64,000 bases of DNA from Glandiceps talaboti (taxonomy: Eukaryota; Hemichordata; Enteropneusta; Spengelidae): positions 10,274,075-10,338,074 of the forward strand of contig NC_135563.1 of the NCBI RefSeq assembly GCF_964340395.1. Direction: 5' to 3'. Shown one piece after another: positions 24,800 through 37,440 of the stretch (within the stretch, counting starts at the first letter, position 1; each line of letters opens with the position of its first letter). A model generated the notes under the pieces. That model did not search any database. It was not told the DNA's origin and was given only the letters and a program-made list of their open reading frames with translations. Made by a program: the position numbers and the translations under genes.

Positions 24800-26571
24800 A
24801 ACAAACCGATGTGTCTTTAATAGGCAACCGTCCTTGAATCATCAACTATACACTCACAGTCGCAGTTTTCAAACAGACTTTATTTGATTTTCGGATACCG
24901 GCTCAGCCAACAACCCTCGCTGTTTTCTTCGGATATTTTGTCATGCTCAGGCATTCGTACAAAAGATTCAACACTAATGTTGTGGTATATTGGTTTTGCG
25001 AGAACTAATATCGGCGATCACATACTAGTAGTTGTCAGTGTTTTCGCTAAAGCAAAATACACGGAGATGGTTCAAAATCACTTGACTATCATTTCACTCT
25101 TATTTAAATCTACAAATATCTCGTTAATATTTTCTCCCAGCTTACTTCAAACTATATGACATTTTCCATGAAAAAAAGGTGCGTATCTGGAGCAAAGAAG
25201 TGTTTCAGATATCAGAGTGTTCACGTTTGCGTGACCAAGACATAGACTGGCAAGCGACGCCATGAATTGTGATCGAATCCCAGGGTCGGATCGGTAGTAG
25301 ATCAGTGTTCATGATAATTCATTTGCGTGTTCAATTACTAATTCATCGATGTAGGGTTATAAATTCAGTGACTACACCATCAACAAAGTTACTTCTTACT
25401 ATAAATCCTGTTGAAAAAGACCCTAGGAAAATGTCTAAGCAACAATGACGGGTGTTACTTTTTTGCAGTGTTTATCCAAATAGTAATCGTCGAATAACGT
25501 GACCCTGGCTGAAAACTGCGACAGTGAATGTACCATAAATTCCCAAAACAGACTGACCAGAACAGACATATTGACACAAAAAAGTGTGCAAGTTTACATC
25601 TTGTGACAGGTTTGGTTGGGGTCACCTCCATCGGCTAATGGTCGAAATCGTCATTGTAAAATATTTTTAATTACCCTCAACTACAAATCAGTGTATCGTT
25701 GACGATCATTTCAATCGTAAGTGTTTAGAACTGATTCAGAAGTAAAACGTAGAATTATTAGTGACAATGGTATGCAAAGTTTTGTTGTTTAACAATCATC
25801 AGCGATTTGGCATGTTTGCACAAACCACAGATACTTGTTAGTGCATACACTTTTGATACTTCTATTCTATAAGGTAAAGGCTAAATTTAAAAAGACATGA
25901 TCCCAGTATTAACTTTTTTGTTGCGGCTATATTTCCTAAGTGAGGTGTGCCAAAGAAAGTTTTCCCATGATACTTTGCGCCAGTGCGACTTTTTGACATT
26001 GTACGTTCGATGTTCCCAATGAGTAAATGGAATTTTATCGAGAAGTCTATTCATATTTGTTTATGACAGTAAGATATTTTCAATTTTCTGTTTTTGGTCA
26101 TTTTTGGGGTCAAAAACTGTCATTTGTTTTGTAAATAAAAGAATTCAAAGTAAAAATGAATGACAGCCGCAAAACTAATCGATTGAATGGGCTGACATTT
26201 GGTGTGCAGGTATGTTAGAGTATCTGGATGAAGAATTCTTCAAGAAAATTTGAAGATGACATTGATATGCAAATACGTCTAAAACGTGCTGTGTAGTATC
26301 ATATTATAGCCATGTTATTTTACAATACTCGTGAGAAAGTAGAATTTATTGGTGAAGTAAAGTTGCTCATACACCTAAGAAAATTTGACTACACTTGAAT
26401 ACATAATGAGCAAATGAAATGATCACAACAATCACATATCTTTGTAATATTATGACTATACAAGATCTAATACAGGGACGAATGGGGGGTACTTATCAAA
26501 TAATGCCCTCCGTAACTCAGAAATAAATGTATATGCGCTGTACCATGCAGTTACGATCAGCGGTTTTGAAC

Positions 26572-26622
26572 TATGGAGGTAGGAAGGAAGGAGGTAGGAA
26601 GGATAATAGTCCTACCACCATT
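26572..26622. mobile_element. 51-bp palindromic mini-element, 7-bp duplication with one mismatch
   Basis: ATGGAGGTAGGA near the left end pairs with TCCTACCACCAT near the right end (11 of 12). It is flanked by TTTGAAC (26565-26571) and TCTGAAC (26623-26629). The arms match those at 24765-24799. The interior is GGAAGGAAGG-like. Confidence 0.55.
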
Positions 26623-26999
26623 TCTGAACAAAATCGTTGTCCTTGAATTGGAATGGTATGCTTTTAATACAAAAGTTGCACAAACATATGTTCTTGCTTT
26701 CAAAAGTTTTAGAATTAACACCATGATTTCACCGTCGCCCATACTGAGGTTTTCCTGCATCTATTGCTATGGATTTTGCTGGTGGGACTTTGCTGTACTG
26801 TGTGAACACTTGTTCAGACTCAGGCCACTAAAACACAATTGCAAAAAAAACCGTAAAGACACGAAGTATCGTTTTGCACAACGTTCGGCTTGAAGCAGGT
26901 TTGAAGGGTAACCATGCACGACAGAGAAGATGGGTTTAGAGCCCCATTCACACCTAAAACAAAAAGCGATTCTAGTCTGTTCCTATTATAGTGGTCTGA

Positions 27000-27140
27000 G
27001 GTTCAGATCAAAGTGCCGCATTCATCCACAACATAAAAAATCATAGACCCTACACGACTGGCGTTTGTAAAAGTCAGTTTTAAACCATAATTACTACACC
27101 TCTTTATCTTCTCGGCAAGAACATGCAGTGCTGCAATCCA
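27000..27140 (-). mobile_element. Weak possible reverse-transcriptase remnant
   Basis: One minus-strand frame reads LHVLAEKIKRCSNYGLKLTF, reminiscent of the segment after the YADD box (LxxLxxxxxxYGLKLNxxKT) in LINE reverse transcriptases. It is short and unconfirmed. Confidence 0.22.
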
Positions 27141-27150
27141 ACGTGAGGAC

Positions 27151-27197
27151 CTCTCACCAACTTTCAGATCACTTCACATTGGGAACGTTGGTGAGAG
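27151..27197. repeat. 11-bp-arm inverted repeat
   Basis: CTCTCACCAAC and GTTGGTGAGAG are exact inverted arms with a 25-base loop. No flanking duplication. Confidence 0.7.
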
Positions 27198-28166
27198 TTC
27201 TACTAATATAATTCAGACTGAGGCAAAAAATATAGCCTTTCTGAGTTGAAATCCGAGGTTTAAATCCTGATATCTGAAAATTCCTAATCAACCCAGATTA
27301 CATTGAATAAAAAATAAGTCTAACCAACAATTTATGATTTTTCAGTCCCGAAACTTGCTATTATCCATACACTGTATACAAAGCTAAATACACGGTGATT
27401 GGTGTATCGCACTCCTTGACTGAGTGGGTCGGAAAAAAAATAGGTAGACTCACTTGTCATAAATCGATTTATAAATCCACAAAGGCACTGTGACAACTAA
27501 AGCAGTCCCTTTACAGACCATTTTTCTTTAGAAATAGATAGGCTAAAACAATACTGAATGACAGGCAGTCCAAGGTATGCAAAACCATAAGCGAGCGCGT
27601 ACTCACGATGCTAGATTAACACACTATTTTACCTGCGCATTGAAGACGCACAGTAAAAAGACCAGTTTTCAACATTAATGCAGGAAATACAAAGCTAACA
27701 ATTCAAAATTGTATAAAATGTAAGAAAACAAAAAACAGGCGACAGTCAGAGCATGCATGAACTTCGATTTACAATACCATTATTAAGTTCTTGCATTTTT
27801 GGGCTAATGAAGTCATAGAGACTAGAGTGGGCGAGTTTCATCACAGTTAGTATAATCAATGGCACCGTGATAATTCTGACTTTCACTTGAAACTGGACCA
27901 GAACAGTCTAGGTCGGACGAGTCGTCATCATCATCAATTCAAAGGCGACGTAACCAAATATACACCGTGAATTCATCTTAGATCGCACCGAGTTGAACAA
28001 TCATGTCTGTCATTGTTGTCCTCTTTGACTAACATCGAATGTATTTATCATTGTAGAATGTAGACCTTTACGCTGTTTGACCGACTATTGAAGTATAACC
28101 CACATAGGTGATATTTCATTGACCTACATGGAAATGCTTGTAAATACTTTTTGCAAGTAGTTGTAG

Positions 28167-28198
28167 CTCAGACCACTCTAGTATTTTAGTGGTCTGAG
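28167..28198. mobile_element. 32-bp palindromic mini-element, 7-bp duplication with one mismatch
   Basis: CTCAGACCACT and AGTGGTCTGAG are exact 11-base arms around a 10-base loop. It is flanked by GTTGTAG (28160-28166) and GTAGTAG (28199-28205). Single arms (AGTGGTCTGAGGT) also occur at 15803 and 26993. Confidence 0.65.
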
Positions 28199-28462
28199 GT
28201 AGTAGTAAGAGTTTTTGCTAACGTTTACATGCTAGCGTAGTTGTACATGTACGTATACATGTCAGTTCGTATGTACATGTACATTAAATGTAGCTCTCAT
28301 CATATCATACACTGTACATGTGTGTAACCCTTTTCTTTTGCACCCTCCCCCTCCGCCTTCATGTGGTCAAACACAGACAACTAACTAACTAAATAGTGTT
28401 ACTGTTAGTTTTCTGTGGGTCAAACAATTAGTGTACACGCCTTGAATCACATGCAGGCGAGA

Positions 28463-28721
28463 TAGATTTGAATATTCATTTGTTTACTGCCCGGTTATCG
28501 GGGTGAACTCATGAATATATTCTGAACTAAATGCAAATGTATTCAAATCACTTCCGACTCGCAATCTGAACTATTTTTCAGATCGAGTATAATCCGATTA
28601 GACAGGCGCTAATGGGAAAGTACAGAAACGTCCACCTCATCAGCATAAAAGTACAGAATTGAACTCAATCTGAACTATAGTACGGAAAATGTCGTAATCT
28701 GTACTATTTTTTCTACTAGTG
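28463..28721 (-). repeat. 259-bp repeat X, copy 2 (inverted)
   Basis: Reverse complement of 12173-12431, equal length, with no mismatch found by eye. The surrounding sequence differs from copy 1, so this is not part of a longer recent duplication. Confidence 0.92.
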
Positions 28722-28994
28722 TAGGTTCACCCATTATTATATTGAATTCCTCTCATCAAAGATAAGCATCCGATCCTACAAAAAACTGGGTAAAACAAGG
28801 CATGATATTGTTATTTATAGAAAGAAAACACCCGAATTGGTAATTCTAATATCCGATGTAGATTACTAAGACTCCTCAGGACAATAAAAAAATGAGTGAC
28901 AAGTGTGCCGAGGAATTGTTGCTATTGAACGCGTTAACTCGTACTTGTACGTTTATCATTAAAACCTTCAATAATTTATGATGCGGCCATGGCA

Positions 28995-29264
28995 CGTTGA
29001 TTGTTGTGTACACACATCGCGTTTTGTGTTTGTTTTATTCCACCACCATTAGCAACGGATCAGAGAAATCTCTCTACGGACTTCAGAAAAAACAGTCATT
29101 TGTATATGTACAATTTTTACGGTAAGATGACGACAACAAGGGGATTTTAATTTCAATTGGTTACTAGGAAACGGTGTTGTGAAAGTTTTGTCTTGTGCAA
29201 AAAAAGTATCCTTTGAAATATTCAGTGTATACACGTAACGGATTACGAAAACAGTGATACAAAG
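28995..29264. repeat. Dispersed repeat B, second copy
   Basis: Direct, diverged copy of 11679-11928, sharing TTTGTTTTATTCCACCACCA, GATCAGAGAAATCTCTCTA... and ACGGTAAGATGACGACAA-like blocks. Only B is present here, without the flanking A units. A 130-codon minus-strand frame (29441-29049) overlaps it and has a hydrophobic stretch, but I cannot assign it. Confidence 0.8.
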
Positions 29265-29848
29265 GAACATCCAAGTTCGATCTATCATCACAAAAATTGG
29301 GAGGGACAAGTCCGCCAAGAGAAAGAAATCTATCAATTTATAACGACTGGCTTTTTTACCATCACAATCTTTGGGCATGTACACTACACATGAATATGAA
29401 CAATGTACAATAACGGACAAAAGTGGAGATTCGAAAAGCACGCCGGTAGATGGTTCCCTTGGATGTACAAAGCAAACAACAAACTGGTGAAATAACAGAA
29501 AATAAAATTAAAACGGTTATAAAGAGTTCAGTACGATTTACCGTAGACTTGATTGATCATCATAATCATAAAATGGAGAGTTGGAATTTCATTAATTCAC
29601 TTTGTCTTAATAACTACCTTAAAATAACTAGATCCAAAGAGATGCATCAGCTTGATTTCATTACATATAATGACTATTTTATCATAGGCATACACACATA
29701 CGACCAGGTAATAAATTCCGAAGCATTGTTCATTAATCACATGACGCCATTAACACCTGGCGAAAACATTCAGTCCACTGACAAAAGCCTCTAGACGAAA
29801 TATTTGGACAAGGTATAACATTTCCTGCTTGTGATAAAATAAAGTACC

Positions 29849-29955
<107 letters not shown>

Positions 29956-30082
29956 CCAGTTTTGCCTTACCATGATATTACAGTTATCACTCATAATTAA
30001 CGGTATGCCAGCAAGATATGATATTTTGTAAAGGCACAGAGTATATAAAGAGCTTTTAGCCATATTGTTTTGATGCAATAGT

Positions 30083-30222
30083 AATCAATCAATCAATCAA
30101 TCAGTCTATCAATCAATCAATCAATCAATCAACCAACCAACCAACCAACCGATCAATCAATCAATCAATCAATCAATCAACCAACCAACCAACCAATCAA
30201 TCAATCAATTAATCAATCAATA
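30083..30222. repeat. (AATC)n / (AACC)n tetranucleotide array
   Basis: Alternating blocks of AATC and AACC units, suggesting that interrupted units spread by slippage. Confidence 0.95.
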
Positions 30223-33200
30223 AAAGAAATCGACCAACCAACCGACTCGGAATCCATACCTATTCCGTCAACTGTCTTGCCGTTATATTAAATTTTGAAA
30301 AAGAAGGCCAGAAACCAGCTTACAGATGAACTATTGACAAGTTACCTTGAGAATGTCGACTGTAGGACATATTGTTTGCGTATACGTTGTGTACTTCTTT
30401 GAGTACTGGCTGATGATAGGGCGACACGACATGCTGATCTCACGGACTAATTCAAATCACGTTTGTTATGTCCCTTTAAATCTCCAGGTAAACTGCATGT
30501 AAAATTTTTACAAATGTCCTTATAGTTACAACAAGTTGTGTTACATGTAGAGAGTGGTCGACATGACTGCAACGGAAGAGCGATTTGTTTAAATATGGAT
30601 ATACTTAGGGCCAATATTTTTATTCTGAGGTTGTATTGGTTTTGGGTGCAGTCAAATATCTAGCAAAATGACTATTGCTTTACTTTTGAACACACACGTA
30701 ACGATGACGTAATTGTATTTGTCTGTCCTTTCGTATATTATTGCACTTTTCTCTTTATTGTATACGTAATGGTGTAACTATAGTCGTATCGCTGTTCTCC
30801 CTTGTTCATTAATTCTTATGATCGGGACCAATTAGACTTAAGTGACATCTTATTAATATGGTGTGGGAACACAGTTTCGATAGAAGTATAAGCATATCAA
30901 ACGCGATGGTATGTACAGCAGGCGATCGCCAGATAAGACGTCTGATATATAAGAAGCTATATACCGTTCCTCCTTGGTAATGAAATAAACCCCGCTTCCC
31001 ATTTGATAGTGACTACTACGTATTCGAGGGCATTCCTTTTACGACATGTTTGTAAGCGATATATCAACAATTACACCCGTGGGATTCAGTTCACTCGTCG
31101 TACATTTCCGAATACCCATATCAAATTCATCCTTAGCATTACGCCCTCATGTGATGAAGTTTGTCCCCATGTAAAAGTATAGACGAGTTCATTTCCTAAA
31201 CAGAAATGGGGTGAACTATTTTGAAGCCTTGCAGATAGAAAGTAACGAAACAACGGAGCAAATGTCAATTGGATGGGGTCGAAATGAAAGATGGTTATGT
31301 TGTAATTTGTAATTTCCGATTTTCAGTTAACATAATATATTACTATAAAGTGCACATATTTTCATCAGATTAGTATAAATCCGAAATTAGTTTCTGTATG
31401 GATGATTTGAAATAAAAGTAAAACACCAGACGGTTCCAAGAGAAAATTAATTCTAGTCGGTCTAGCTATTTCGAAATCCATTTTTTAAAAATATAATAGA
31501 CATGCAATTGAAACCCTTTCTTACATTCCTAGTGCTTCGTGGCATAAAATTCGCGGCTTACATTTTGTTTGATATCTCAAATTACATCGGAAACACAAAT
31601 GCACTTACATATTTTAATGACGTAAACAGTGACGACATTGAAAGCTGCAATGCGTTTATTTCATGAAATAGACAACGTACTTTCGAATCAATTAAACATA
31701 TAGTAGATTCATGATCAATCATTTCTGTTTGAGAGGGGAATACATTATGCAATGTTACATAGAAAGCATTCTGTTCGATCATCACTTGCAAAGTTTCGCT
31801 TATTCGCTGATCATCAATCAATTCCAGTACGTATTAACTCTGTGCATTGTTACTGCGAGGTACTTTAAAAAATTAGTCCAATATATACTAGTACAAAAAA
31901 CTAACCCTTCTCAATATTCATGGATTTGTGAGTGCGTTATTTATACGCACTTTTTTATATCCTCAAATTGAATGCGAAAACGGTAATAATAATGTCCGAA
32001 ATTCGAAATAACTGCCAGCGCTACATTGGCATGGCAATTTGGAATCGATTTCCCAATGGAGTTAGTCGATTGCTGCATTTTCATCAAAAATCCATTATAT
32101 TCGTATGTTACGCATATAGGGGTCAAAACTCTCTTTTTCGCTATCACAAAATTAAAATAAGTTCCATCCAGACATAACGACTAATGAAAACCAATGACTC
32201 CATCGGGGCTCTATAAAGTAAATTATATATACAGAATGTCGTGGCTTGGAGTAAATAAAACGGATTAAAAGGCTATAATTTGGCTTGCTATTTGCTAGCA
32301 CTATTTCCAAGAGGTTTGAGTTTTTTGTGTCTTCGATTGAGTACTTTAAGTAGTCGCCGAAAACCTAAATATTATTCTCACACGGCTTACCGTTTACTGA
32401 GGTTTTAAGCGTGCTTTTTGTGTTGTTGCCCCTCATGAGAAGACTCGAAATTCGTTCTAGGTCTGCAGAACACCTGGATTTCTATCATTAGTCCCAGAAA
32501 ACTGCCTGGGGCTGCAGAAACTCAATATATATATAGTCTCAGCATTCGGTCACAAACTGCCGATGCAATGTCTAGAAACACAAGCGTATGCGGAAAATAC
32601 ACAAAACATCGAAATCATATGGTGGCGATAGGTACGTAGAATATTTACAGGTTGCACGAATGGTCGTACTATTGTTGTAGCCGCTCTACTTTTATTTGGC
32701 CTTTCCCAGTTTCAGTCAACATTCATAATAGTTAACCGGTGCTCGCAGACTATTGATAGATATAAAATGACCTTGGCGGTATTGTAAATGCATATATAAC
32801 CTTAAGGGGGCTATTATTAAGATGGACTAAAATGTCTTGTGACCACTTTATCCATACTATCCTGTCACCATGTATTCAACGTGAATTATCTCCAATACAC
32901 GCATGCAAATGACCCAAGCCGCCGCGCCTAGATCTGCGTCACCCGTTTTTATGAAGTGATATTCACGATATGCACCACGACGTGTCTTTTCGAGTTGACT
33001 GTATTTGTTGAGTACCGTCGATTTGTAGATACATGGGGGGGGGGGGTTAGCTGTGACTTCATACATACACACACAAGAAGAATTAGAAGAAGTACATATT
33101 ACAAGATATTAGCAAGACAGTTTAGACTGAGAAAGGACAGCTCCTATGTCTTGGTTGTTAAGCGTCAAGTATAAAATTTGTTGATCGATTAATATATTGA

Positions 33201-33511
33201 ACGGAAAATGAGTCAACCACATTTCCAGGTGCACCGGTTGAAGGCACAATTTGAGTACATCATATTATAGACGTGATTTTGAGATGTATTGAGCGATATG
33301 TACATTCAATCACATTTTTATAACCAAGTGTGTCTTTTTTAATTTGCTTTTTTTTTGCATGTAACCCCTTTCTTTGTATCTCAAAGTATTATCATAGTTT
33401 GTATTTATATTGAATGACACAAATTAAACATTAAAAGTAGTTGTGTATGTTACGACGTCGTTCATAGAAATTTCTCTTACTTTTCAACCGCCTTGTGCGG
33501 TTTCCAATACA
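30223..33511. other. Non-coding stretch, nothing recognised
   Basis: No gene seen. A 12-base poly-G run lies near 33035-33046. Short open frames lack family resemblance. Confidence 0.55.
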
Positions 33512-33535
33512 TGACGTCATCAATACATGACGTCA
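33512..33535. promoter_or_regulatory. Tandem full CRE palindromes (TGACGTCA x2)
   Basis: Two perfect TGACGTCA sites (33512-33519, 33528-33535) lie 16 bases apart inside a duplicated ATACATGACGTCATCA unit, about 1.24 kb upstream of the receptor start. The octamer is the classic CREB/ATF consensus. A role for this gene is inference from position; single copies also occur elsewhere in the window, for example at about 48618, 53466, 56094 and 56783. Confidence 0.5.
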
Positions 33536-34764
33536 TCAACTACAGGTTCAATAATGACATGAGTTTGTTTCCAAATACTACGCATTAAAGTTGTTTCCGA
33601 TAATTTATTGGATTTCAATATATTTTACAGGTTTATCGTAGACGATGGTTTGAGTGCATTCGACTGCAGTACACACTGAAGTAGACATGCATCGATACAT
33701 ATAACCTATCAAATGTACTGTGGGTGAAACACAACTACAGGAAAGGTGTCCGTCTCTTCCGGAGCGAAATTCGAAGAAAAACACTTTTTATGAAGGACAG
33801 AAAAAAATAGTTAATCAAGCCCGAGAGGAGTAACAGAAATAAGGATATACGTAAGAAACTTGGAAGACATTATCATCGACGTTGGAACTATGAGGGAAAT
33901 GTAATTTTTCTCTCAGTGTGGGTATCGTATTTCGTGATCAGACTTTCAATCTCCTTCGGCATTAACATAGCTCTTCTCTGTACGGTCTATGTAATTCCCA
34001 TTCGACTCAAACTGTGCCGAAAATAGAGCAGCAAGTAATAGCGCACAATTATAACTCACTCGGCCTCAACGAATGATGTTATTTTGCTGATTAAAGGTGG
34101 GATTTCATCTCGTGAACCAACATTTTCAACAACAAAAAAGTAGTGCAGTAAATGAGAATCTTCACCCTTATTTTGTCAATTATAGGAACCGAACCTCGAC
34201 GTAGAAAAGCTGGATTCCAACCACTGATGTAAAAGTTTGACTGCAGCTCTGTTAGCGCTCCAGTGTAATTGCCGTATCCCTGTCTCTCCTCCAACAAAAT
34301 ACGCCCGTCCTAAATATCTACGAAAACGCGCCACGAGGAAAGATATTATACCTAATTGTATCCAAATCCCGCTGATCGCTACACAACGACGAGCTGCCTG
34401 CGAAGTTCTAATTAATAATTCATAGGAAGACACAGCCTACTCTTCCTGATCGTACAAAAAGGAGAGTACGCCAACGCGTGATTCAGTCTGAATCGCCTAC
34501 TACATCAGTGCGGTTCGTCGTGGAGGGAATCCTAGCCTACTGGATACGAACACAGTCATGACAACTCGCACCGCGTTCGGCAGCGTGGATTTAGTGTGTG
34601 GCGGTGTGAACGGACTCCTGTGCCTGTAGACAGCAACTGCATATGAAAACGTCACAGGTAACGCATTTTCATTTAAAGCCAAACTCAAGTTGACAGTTCA
34701 AATACACTATAAACACGCATACAGTTTGTAATTGTTTCTTACCTTCATTCAGAGTGTTTTACCG

Positions 34765-34785
34765 ATGAAGCATGGTACAATTTAA
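34765..34785 (+). other. Upstream ORF overlapping the receptor start
   Basis: An ATG at 34765, seven bases before the receptor ATG, opens a six-codon frame ending TAA at 34785, inside the receptor coding sequence in another frame. Its context is weak (C at -3), while the receptor ATG has A at -3 and G at +4. It could lower translation by leaky scanning, provided this part is transcribed without an intervening splice. Confidence 0.5.
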
Positions 34786-35899
34786 CAACACAACGATTTC
34801 TGTTGTCACGATATTAACTCCGGTTCCAGAGGCAATCTCAGCCGGCATTCTATTTTCTTTGCTGATCATCGCTACTGCGTTCGGTAATCTCCTCGTAATA
34901 ACGTCGGTGCTTACTCAGCGAACATTGCAACTGGTTCAAAATTATTTCATCGTATCGCTCGCTGTAGCTGACTTGTTGGTCGCTATCTATATCATGCCGC
35001 TGTCTACCATCAATTATCTGTATGGATATTGGATATTCAGTTACTCACTCTGTGATATTTGGTTGACCAGCGATGTGTTCTTGTGCACGGCATCCATTCT
35101 CAATCTGTGTGCCATTGCTTTAGATCGCTACTGGGCCATTACTGATCCGATTGCATATTCTGCCAAACGCACAAAGAAACGGGTGCTCATCATCATCGCC
35201 TTCGTGTGGGTGCTAAGTGCCCTAGTGTCGATGCCTCCCTTGGTAGGCTGGAACGACCACAACAGATATTACGGTGTCGAGCCGTGGAGAAGGGTATGTC
35301 TCTTAACATCTGAAAAGGGGTACGTAATATACTCTGCTCTGGGTTCCTTCTATATACCTTTCATTGTTATGGCTGTTGTATATTTTCGTATTTATAAAGC
35401 CGCAAGCCTTCGTCTACGTAAACGCCGCCACGCCAGTACAGCAACATTTACAAGTCAACCGACGCATCTGAAACCCAGTTCAAGTAGTGATAGCAATTTC
35501 CAAGATGGATCGAGTCGAAATGCTTCAGCAATAGGTCCACCCTCTGTGACAATTACTGCTAATTCAAGCGTAAAGGACATGATTGATCAAATGCGGGAAG
35601 AAAAACAAAGGATATCAGTTAGTAAGGAGCGGAAAGCTGCACGAACATTGGGTATCATCATGGGTGGATTCGTGTTGAGTTGGCTGCCATTCTTCATAAT
35701 GTACATAATTTTGCCCTTTTGTGGGAACTCATGTAAGGTCGAAAGACATCTCGAGGCTTTTATCATATGGATCGGTTACGCAAACAGTTGTTGCAACCCC
35801 GTCATATATACTATTTTCAATCGGGAGTTTCGAAATGCTTTTACCAGGATGATATGCGGAAGATGCCGATTTGGTTCAGCGGCACTAAGAGCATACTGA
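34772..35899 (+). CDS. Tyramine/octopamine-type aminergic G-protein-coupled receptor, intronless
   Basis: A complete 375-residue rhodopsin-family receptor in one exon, expected at the plasma membrane to sense a biogenic amine. Residues: N39 in GNLLVI (TM1), D67 (D2.50), C94 (3.25) for the disulfide with C176 in loop 2, amine-binding D101 (3.32), DRY at 118-120, W146 (4.50), S188 and S192 (5.42, 5.46) for ring hydroxyls, P196, SWLPFF at 303-308 in TM6, W333, Y336 and NPVIY at 342-346 in TM7, then helix 8 and C362/C365, possible palmitoylation sites. N5/N6 form N-glycosylation sequons. The third inner loop is about 80 residues; the tail is short, as in Gi-coupled amine receptors. KERKAARTLGIIMG before TM6 and MYIILPFC after it, with GYVIYSALGSFYIPF, point to type-1 tyramine or alpha2-like octopamine receptors. 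5-HT1-like or alpha2-adrenergic are less likely alternatives. An in-frame TGA two codons upstream fixes the start. Unusual: Ser303 replaces the common Cys of CWxP. Confidence 0.95.
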   Translation: MVQFNNTTISVVTILTPVPEAISAGILFSLLIIATAFGNLLVITSVLTQRTLQLVQNYFIVSLAVADLLVAIYIMPLSTINYLYGYWIFSYSLCDIWLTSDVFLCTASILNLCAIALDRYWAITDPIAYSAKRTKKRVLIIIAFVWVLSALVSMPPLVGWNDHNRYYGVEPWRRVCLLTSEKGYVIYSALGSFYIPFIVMAVVYFRIYKAASLRLRKRRHASTATFTSQPTHLKPSSSSDSNFQDGSSRNASAIGPPSVTITANSSVKDMIDQMREEKQRISVSKERKAARTLGIIMGGFVLSWLPFFIMYIILPFCGNSCKVERHLEAFIIWIGYANSCCNPVIYTIFNREFRNAFTRMICGRCRFGSAALRAY

Positions 35900-36026
35900 G
35901 AAATGATAACTTTGTAAACAACACTAATGCACTGTCACCACGCTCTTTTCACGACTCATAACTCGTTACGAGTGCATAGAAAGGAACCAATGTTGCAAAG
36001 ACAGTTTCCTTCATATCATACTGCGC

Positions 36027-36037
36027 AATAAAATAAA
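36027..36037 (+). terminator. Overlapping poly(A) signals for the receptor
   Basis: Two overlapping AATAAA hexamers start at 36027 and 36032, about 130 bases after the stop codon. They would give a short 3' UTR. Confidence 0.55.

Positions 36038-37438
<1,401 letters not shown>

Positions 37439-37440
<2 letters not shown>

Noticed and set aside
25262-25290. GATCGAATCCCAGGG, tRNA-like B box
   Set aside because: No A box at the right distance and no acceptor-stem pairing; not a tRNA or recognisable SINE.
29049-29441. 130-codon minus-strand frame with a hydrophobic, membrane-like stretch
   Set aside because: Half of it lies in dispersed repeat B and the rest matches nothing I recognise; not supportable as a gene.
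29450-29794. 114-codon open frame (+)
   Set aside because: No recognisable domain or homologous pattern; likely chance.
35767-35961. Frame overlapping the receptor 3' end and running past its stop
   Set aside because: It is a shifted frame of the receptor coding sequence; the receptor already ends with a normal helix 8 and short tail.
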